From Isoetes taiwanensis (taxonomy: Eukaryota > Streptophyta > Lycopodiopsida > Isoetales > Isoetaceae), in NCBI GenBank assembly GCA_021234155.1, contig JAJEKV010000039.1, forward strand, positions 4,880,745 to 4,944,744: a stretch of DNA of 64,000 nucleotides, read 5' to 3'. The translations under genes and the position numbers were made by a program. The notes under the pieces are model-generated. The model was not told the origin of the DNA, searched no databases, and saw only the letters and a list, made by a program, of their open reading frames with translations. Positions 58,190 through 64,000 of this stretch are shown one piece after another; the stretch's first letter is position 1, and each line of letters opens with the position of its first letter.

Positions 58190-58584
58190 TAAGCATGGAT
58201 TTTATTATGGGACTTCCTAGAACTCTACGAGGCAAAAGACACACTAATGGTGGTCGAGATAAATTATCTTAGATGGCACACTTCGTGCCTTGCAAATCTA
58301 CGGACACAGCCCTAGACACTGCCGTTCTATTTGTAAAGGAGATTTTTAGACTCCACGGCATGCCTCGAGAGACAATCTCAGATAGGTCTAAGTTCATGAG
58401 TGCATTCTGGCAGGATCTATTTGCCATGATCCAGACCAAGCTCTCGATGTAACGCCTACCATCCTCGAGGCGGATGGCCGACAGAGCGCACGAATCACAT
58501 CATCAAGATATGCTCGAAGTTATGTTTGAATAAGCAATCCAAGTGGGATGATTTCATCCACTTGGTAGAGTTCGCCACAACAAG
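58190..58584 (+). pseudogene. Chromovirus integrase catalytic core, broken
   Basis: SMDFIMGLPR (about 58196-58225) supplies the first catalytic aspartate and ISDRSKFMSAFWQDLF (about 58375-58422) the second. The block expected as D-G-Q-T-E-R reads D-G-R-Q-S-A-R near 58475, so the glutamate appears to be lost. Frames change at least twice. Inactive. Confidence 0.7.
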
Positions 58585-59225
58585 ATGGCGGGCAGAGTCA
58601 TCGCAGATGTCTCCCTTCATGATCAATTATGGGTACCAGATACTTGGCACAATCTTGTGTCAAAGGTAGAGGTATCCCAGCAAATGCTATCAGATATGCA
58701 GCAGCTGGTTGAAGAGGTAAGGGGATATTTATTAGCAGCAAGAAGTCGGCAGAAGAGTGTAGCCGACAGGCACAGGACCGTAAGGGAGTTCAAGGTAGGC
58801 GACAAGGTGGGGTTGAAGATCAAGGTGAAGCAAGCTAAGCTTTGTATAGGGAATTGCAAGAAGCTTGCCCCTAGGTGGGCCGGCCCCTTTAAGATCTTGG
58901 AGAGAGTGGGCTCTCAGGCCTACAAGTTGGATCTCTCGGCGCACCTCAAAGTCCACAAGGTCTCCCATGTGAGCTTATTGAAAAGGCACGATCCTAACCC
59001 TGATGAGTTTTGTATACTCCAACTTTATTGGAACAGTTGAAATTGTGCCTGAATTGCTTCTTGATAAGTCATTCAAGAAGACCGTGAGGTCTCAGTTCCT
59101 CTAGTATTTGGCCAAGTGGAAGCACTTGCCCGTGGAAGACGCTGACTTGGATATTGAAGGGGATTTGGAGAAGCAATACACCAACTTCATGAGGGAGTTT
59201 GATGGGCGAAGTCGTCTCCAAGCTT
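58585..59225 (+). pseudogene. Chromovirus integrase C-terminus: GPY/F module and chromodomain-like tail
   Basis: FKVGDKVGLKIK and then APRWAGPFKILERVGSQAYK and VHKVSHVSLLKRHDPNP form the GPY/F module. After a shift near 59030, FKKTVRSQFL, a TAG codon and YLAKWKHLPVEDADL (59095-59145) resemble a chromodomain (YLVKWKG-type core). Chromodomains steer integration toward particular histone marks. The stop inside and the lost frame show decay. Confidence 0.75.
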
Positions 59226-59924
59226 GTCGCGCCGACTTTCCGTGTGGTTAGCTTAGTATGTTCTTAGTTAGCCTTAGCTCGCATATGTATTCTAGCTAGT
59301 AGAGTGCATGTGCCGTAATCTTGGAACGTGTAGGCGATGATGGGATATGCCCTTAAGGCATTCTCTAGGCCAACACGCACCAAGAGGTGCGCATGACCAA
59401 TAGGTTCATGTGAGAGAGGAAGTGAGGCATGGTGGGCAATGATGGGACATCTGTCGGATGCTCTCTATGCCACGATGCGGGCATGCGACCCTGACCATAG
59501 GGGGTCATGGTGAGGTTCAAGATCGATCGGCGTGATGATGGGATCGTGAGATGTTCCCTAGCTTGAAACCCTCGGGGCATGATGCATTGGGGTGTACTCG
59601 ATCTGGGCAATCGTGTACAAGGTAGCATTTGATCATGGACGATGATAGGAGCATCTTAAATGTCCCTTAAGCTCAAATCCTTATGGGGCCATGATCGGGT
59701 GCAAGGTAGTCAGGGAATAAATTACTAATCGCATATTTCTTATTAGCCAGAATGACTTTAGCTATACTTGCTCGACATTAATCCCAAAACTTTCTGTAGT
59801 TTAGCTAAACTATACACATTTTTCCTCTCATACTTTCTAGTGTTTAGCTAAACTAACCCAAATATCATCCAAAAAATTTCTCTGATGTGGCTAACGAAAA
59901 ATATTAAGCCAAATTACGATACCT
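59226..59924 (+). other. Chromovirus 3' untranslated region, first part
   Basis: Non-coding. From about 59340 to 59640 it repeats loose phrases (GATGATGGGA, TGCTCTCTA/TTCTCTAGG, CATGG). From 59706 onward TTTAGCTAAACTA-type phrases begin; these recur near 60588-60720 with AATCNCATATTTCTTAT and TTTCTGTNGTTTAGCTAAAC, giving two direct repeats on either side of the MITE. Confidence 0.5.
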
Positions 59925-60479
59925 CATTAGAGGTAATTTGAGATCTCATTTTGTCCCATTAAGGGATGCTTAAAAAGCCACATCAGCTTTTTAAACTGTC
60001 CAATAAGAGAAGAGCTCCAGTGTATTTTATTCCAGTATTATGTGGCAGCAGTAATTAATGCAGTTCTAACTAACTTTTGCAGTGTCATTTTTCTACTATA
60101 ACTTTTGATCAAAAACTCCGATTCGAACACTATTTGTGGCAATGGATTCGTCTCCTCAAGATCTTTCTAATGACAACCCATTGTTATATCTCTTGGTATG
60201 TAAATATATAAGAAAAGAGCAAAAAACCATATTTTTTAAGGTTAACACATATGGCTTGTATTGAAATATATCATAACCATATATCACTTGAAAGATCTTT
60301 TCATTCTGCATCTAATGCAACAAACGCCGCAGCATTTTCATGAGTAGATCAAAAGTTATAGGGAAAAAATGACAGCAATGAAGTTGTTAATGCTGCATTA
60401 ATTGCAGTTTGATGTAGAGTACTCATTCTATTGGAGGATTCTTATGGGGACAAAAGGAGATCTCAAATTACCTCTAATG
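59925..60479 (+). mobile_element. MITE-like element, 555 bp, with 33-bp terminal inverted repeats
   Basis: The left end (59925-59957) reads CATTAGAGGTAATTTGAGAT, CTC and then ATTTTGTCCC. The right end (60447-60479) is the inverted match with one difference. A second, truncated, opposite copy is at 42315-42742. No coding frame. No clean target duplication is visible, so the superfamily is unknown. Confidence 0.8.
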
Positions 60480-61258
60480 TTTTTTAATTGTTTCCACTTA
60501 TTTTAGTCATTTTCTATTTGAAAACATTCTAAAATAATGCTAACTAGCAAGTCTAGGCCACAAGTTAGTTTATAATGCTAGAAACTAAACTACTAATCAT
60601 ATATTTCTTATAAACTAGAATGATGTTAGCTAAACTAGCCCGAAATTCATTCTAAAATTTTCTGTGGTTTAGCTAAACAATACAAAATTTGACTCTTTTA
60701 CTTTCTAGCATTTGGCTAAAGAGCTCTAGGATTGGTGCAAACCCAAAAAAAGTTAAACTAAAATTATTAAATTTTTCCACATTTTTTTCATTTACTTTAG
60801 CCAGTTCTTTTTGAAAATGTGCTAAAAAATCGTCAAATAGCTAAGTTTAGCCCTTAAATTATTCCATGAAGGTAGTAGGGTAACCTTGAGCTAGTAGTTC
60901 GGCTCAAGGAGGTAGGTAAGGGGGGTGGTCCCCTAAAACCACAATTATTAACTAAAACTAACGTAATGTGCTACTCGTGTAGGGCGAGCATAGGGGAGCA
61001 CCGATGGGAGTGTATTACATGGAGGCGGGGAGCCATAATTTAGACTTAAATTATGAACCCTAATAATTGTGTGATAATGTTTTGAGTTACTATAGCATTA
61101 CTATTGTTAAGGCTATATAATTTTGTATAGATATAAATATAGCCTATACTATATGTTAATTGAATAATAGAAGTCGTATGCATCTTGTTTTGCAGGGGTG
61201 TGTAGCAGAATCACCTTGGCGTAATGCTGAGGACAGCATTATCCTAAGGGGGGGAGAA
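60480..61258 (+). other. Chromovirus 3' untranslated region, last part, with polypurine tract
   Basis: Non-coding sequence with the second TTTAGCTAAAC-type repeat (about 60588-60720). It ends with AATGCTGAGGACAGCATTAT, CC and the purine tract TAAGGGGGGGAGAA (61245-61258) directly before the LTR. Confidence 0.6.
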
Positions 61259-63009
61259 TGTGACGTTCTAGGGAAATATACGCCATAAATACGTATATTT
61301 CTGGACCCGTCATTATACAAGTCTACCCTTGTAGCCTTGTATACCTTAGGAAGTGGCAAGGGGTGCACATCTAAGTTAAATGCTTAACTTAGATAACCTT
61401 AAGATAAGGCCCATTTCCACATGGCCTTGTCCTATTGGGGCAACCGCCACACGGCCCCACCCCATTGGTGCCACGTGGCATCCCATGTGGACCCTAACTT
61501 ATATTATCCTAAACCCTAACCCTAGACCTCTTTCCTGACCCTAGTACTCTGAGACCCATCTACGCACTCAAAACTCCGTTTCGAGCACCGTTTGCTGTGG
61601 CATAGTCTAGTGCAGCAGCCCCAGGAGTGTGGATTCGATCTTGGAGCAAGTGCAGCTTCGACCACTTCGAAGACCATGGAGATGCCAGGATTGGGAGGGA
61701 GTGCTTCTGGAGCAGGTATGTAGAGTAGTGCTCTTAGTAGTTCATCTGGAAGCAGCACTCCAGATGGGTTAGTATTTCGTCTCTAGAGTAGAGCCATCCT
61801 AGAACCCTTATTCAACATCTTGAACCCTAATCAAGGAACCCTAACTGTAAGTTAGATATGTATGATTAGGTTAAGATGTTCTTATGATGATTATCATGAT
61901 ATGATGTTATGTGATGTTGGTTGATCATGTTTGCTCCTCTTGTATTGGGAAGGGAGGTAGAGTCCTAGTAGCCATTACGTAGTATGCTCTTAGTTTAGAC
62001 CCCTTAGTTCCTATTATTATGCGGCCTGTGCATAAGAGCCCACCGGGCTACAGGGGCTATGATGTGACTCAGCACTACACAACGGGGCTAGAGGCAATAC
62101 GGAGGGAGGATCCCTGCTGAGCGTGGCTACTGGGGATCTCATAGCGGGCTAGGCCTATGGTCGGTCACTTTGTGTGGGCCGGGCATGGGTCTGACACCTC
62201 CTGGGGCAATGGTGTCGCCCTGCCTCTCAGGAGTTGCAAGTGTCGGCTTGGCTCCTATTTTGGGGGGTTAAGTCTGGTAATTTAATCGTGTGTCGCCACG
62301 ATTCTCTCTAGCCTGTGGAACCTCTAGACCCAGGGAAGGGGAGATGCAACCCTTCCCGGCCGGGGACGGGGAGATGCAACCTCGGAGTAGTCCCGGATGG
62401 GTGATGCCATGGGATTGCGTATCCGGAAGGCTAGAGTCATGCCAGAGCCCGATCTAGCTCATTCTGCAAAGTATGCACAGGAGGGGCGGATGGAGTGGTC
62501 AACCCTAGCCATTGTCTCATGCCAGCCCTCGCCATTTTTATGACTCGGTGTGCTCTATCTTGAGGCCTAGCCAGTCAGTCGACCTCCTTATGAGTCGGAG
62601 CCATGGGTGGGAGCTCTCATGTTTTATGGCATATGTTTACCTTCTTTGCAGTTGTGGCTATTATGATGTGTTGTTATTGCTAGTTCTGATGTTGTTTATG
62701 CTTCTGCTGTGATAGGAGCCCATAGGGGCAGGGCGCGCAAGACACCTTCGTGTCCCCTTCCTGCACTACGGTCATCCCAGAGTGCGGGAGAGACGGAGGG
62801 CCTGTACGGTCGAAGGACCAGATGCATGGGGGATTTCCTACGGAGTGTACGGCCGGGTGCCGTATATTTAGTAGGGAGCGTCACAGATTCTTATCTTGGC
62901 ATATAGTCTCCTTATTTCTTTGGTTTGTTCTTTTTGTTTGTATATCTTTGCAAAATCCCACGTGACACACTATACTAAGGATTTGTCTGTTGATCCAAGG
63001 GTCCTCACA
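61259..63009 (+). repeat. Ty3 chromovirus 3' LTR, about 1.75 kb
   Basis: Starts TGTGACGTTCTAGGG right after the purine tract and probably ends AAGGGTCCTCACA at 63009, giving the usual TG...CA ends. The first 760 bp match the minus-strand LTR at 35.4-36.25 kb in order and spacing. Short open frames inside are chance. Confidence 0.7.
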
Positions 63010-63239
63010 GAGAGTTGTCTTGCAGACAATCCTGAACCCAAATCCTAAACACTGTCGACACCGTTGGATCTTTCTTTTTTTCCAATTTCAACATGTCTGT
63101 ACGTGCTTTTACCCAGGAGGAGCTTCTCTCCCAAACTGCAGCTAGATTGGATCGCCATCAAGGCAGGGAAGTTGCTCAAGATTGTTTGGGGTCTAGGTTC
63201 GGGAACTCCTGCAAGACAGCCCTCGGTGAGGACCCGTGG
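63010..63239. other. Junction between two LTR elements, no gene seen
   Basis: At 62985-63009 the plus strand reads GATCCAAGGGTCCTCACAGA. At 63225-63245 the minus strand reads GATCCACGGGTCCTCACCGA. The two are inverted near-copies, so related element ends may face each other here. Confidence 0.4.
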
Positions 63240-63774
63240 ATCTAACAGAGAACAGGGGACTATGTCACTTGTGGGATTTGCAAGAAGAGAACAAGAAGAA
63301 GGAAACAGAACAAAAGAGAACAATGAGAGGAAAATGATAAGCTTCCTTGATATCAATGATGAACATACATGAGCTCTCACAATCGAGAGAAGACTGAACG
63401 GAGACAAGACTCAAAACTCATCTAAAAATCATGTGCTAGCTCTACTCATATATATAGTACAATGGCCTTTGGCCCAATATAGACACCCTGACTGATCTCG
63501 GTGCCGACTCCTGGAAGGAGGCCTGATTTGCAGGAATGTTGGCGGTGCCTCTTGAAGTGCCTAGAACCACGCTGACGCTGATGCAGGCGGTGACGGGTCA
63601 TCACTTGTGTGGCGCCTCTTCTTGCAGCGCACTGTGTGCTTTGATTTGCGGGTCGGCCGCTTGGTCTCGGGCCGGGCTTTGGACGACCCGACCGCGCACA
63701 ATCTGTGGATCCTTGGACTTGACTTGGTCCGTCAGATGATAAATAGTCCTGTATCAGAGGCCTGGGGACTAACA
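63240..63774 (-). repeat. LTR of another retroelement, minus strand
   Basis: On the minus strand it starts TGTTAGTCCCCAGG at 63774, directly after the purine tract GGTGGGGGAG. A TATA box (TATATATATGAG, 63457-63446) lies about 320 bp in, the expected place for the LTR promoter. The 3' limit near 63240 is uncertain. Confidence 0.6.
63447..63457 (-). promoter_or_regulatory. LTR TATA box
   Basis: TATATATATGA on the minus strand, followed after about 25-30 bases by AGCACATG sequence that could hold the start site. The position in the U3 part of the LTR supports it. Confidence 0.45.
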
Positions 63775-64000
63775 CTCCCCCACCAAACGACACTCGAGTG
63801 AAGAAAAGGAGGAAGTGTTTCGAGGGCGGGGAAGCCATCGGGTCGAAAGTGATCCTCACGGGGAGTGAGGGGCGGGCGCCATTATGGTAAGTGCCAATGA
63901 GATCCTGGCGTATTTGAAGAGCAGGAGGAGTGTTGAGCCCAAGGGCAGGATCGGCGTCAATGAGAAAATGAGAGCGCACCATGTCTTCAAGGGCAGCATG
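63775..64000 (-). pseudogene. Retroelement polyprotein end, partial (runs off the window)
   Basis: The minus frame is open from the window edge to the purine tract. It reads LEDMVRSHFLIDADPALGLN, then PALQIRQDLIGTY and LLFFTRVSFGGG, the last three glycines being the polypurine tract itself. Reading into the tract is usual at the end of a retroelement polyprotein. I do not recognise the domain. The rest lies outside the window. Confidence 0.4.

Larger units (their letters stand above)
57572..61258 (+). mobile_element. Ty3 chromovirus, 3' half of the internal region
   Basis: In order: end of RNase H, integrase zinc finger, broken integrase core, GPY/F module and a decayed chromodomain-like segment, then about 2 kb of non-coding sequence with a nested MITE, and the purine tract TAAGGGGGGGAGAA before the LTR at 61259. 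Gag, protease and reverse transcriptase are not seen on the left because the LINE lies there and the sequence beyond it (52.1-53.5 kb) is unrelated. Confidence 0.75.

Overview
This 64-kb window looks like transposon-dominated nuclear DNA of a land plant. The plant reading rests on a TNP2-like CACTA transposase region, Ty3 elements primed by initiator-methionine tRNA (TGGTATCAGAGC), a Ty3 integrase with a chromodomain-like tail, a LINE ending in a zf-RVT zinc finger, and TATA-containing LTRs. I found no intact host gene, tRNA or rRNA. I cannot name the species; a large, repeat-rich genome is the safest inference.

Layout. (1) 0.47-20.88 kb: one probable CACTA DNA transposon of about 20.4 kb. 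Its ends are near-matching inverted repeats flanked by AAA, with tandem subterminal repeats inside each end. A decayed TNP2-like transposase (13.9-17.4 kb, minus) and a DUF8039-like fragment (3.8-4.05 kb, minus) lie within. Its middle holds a 19-bp minisatellite, a small LTR-flanked element, and an inverted copy of the minisatellite, forming a real palindrome. (2) 21-28 kb: a LINE 3' end, a diverged duplication, and an internally deleted Ty3 element with a nested insertion. (3) 31.7-35.1 kb: a LINE 5' half (ORF1 and endonuclease) meets, tail to tail, the 3' end of a second LINE. (4) 35.4-42.3 kb: minus-strand LTR retroelement DNA, including an element with 2.7-kb LTRs and only about 0.32 kb between them. 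(5) 45.3-50 kb: a minus-strand Copia gag split by about 3.3 kb of DNA that carries an HUH (single-tyrosine) endonuclease-like gene. (6) 50-52.1 kb: a LINE reverse transcriptase half with its 3' tail. (7) 53.5-57.6 kb: a longer minus-strand LINE carrying a 661-bp hAT-like insertion with a perfect 8-bp target duplication. (8) 57.6-63.0 kb: the 3' half of a Ty3 chromovirus and its LTR, with a nested MITE. (9) 63.2-64 kb: the end of another LTR element running off the window.

The most interesting locus is the HUH gene at 46.8-48.0 kb. Its HLH metal-binding motif, YCMK tyrosine motif and lack of a visible helicase suggest a rolling-circle (Replitron-like) transposase rather than a Helitron or a CRESS-virus Rep. 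Other strong points are the CACTA boundaries, the minisatellite palindrome with matching variant order in both arms, and a LINE family ending in TTCTA-type pentanucleotide tails at four sites.
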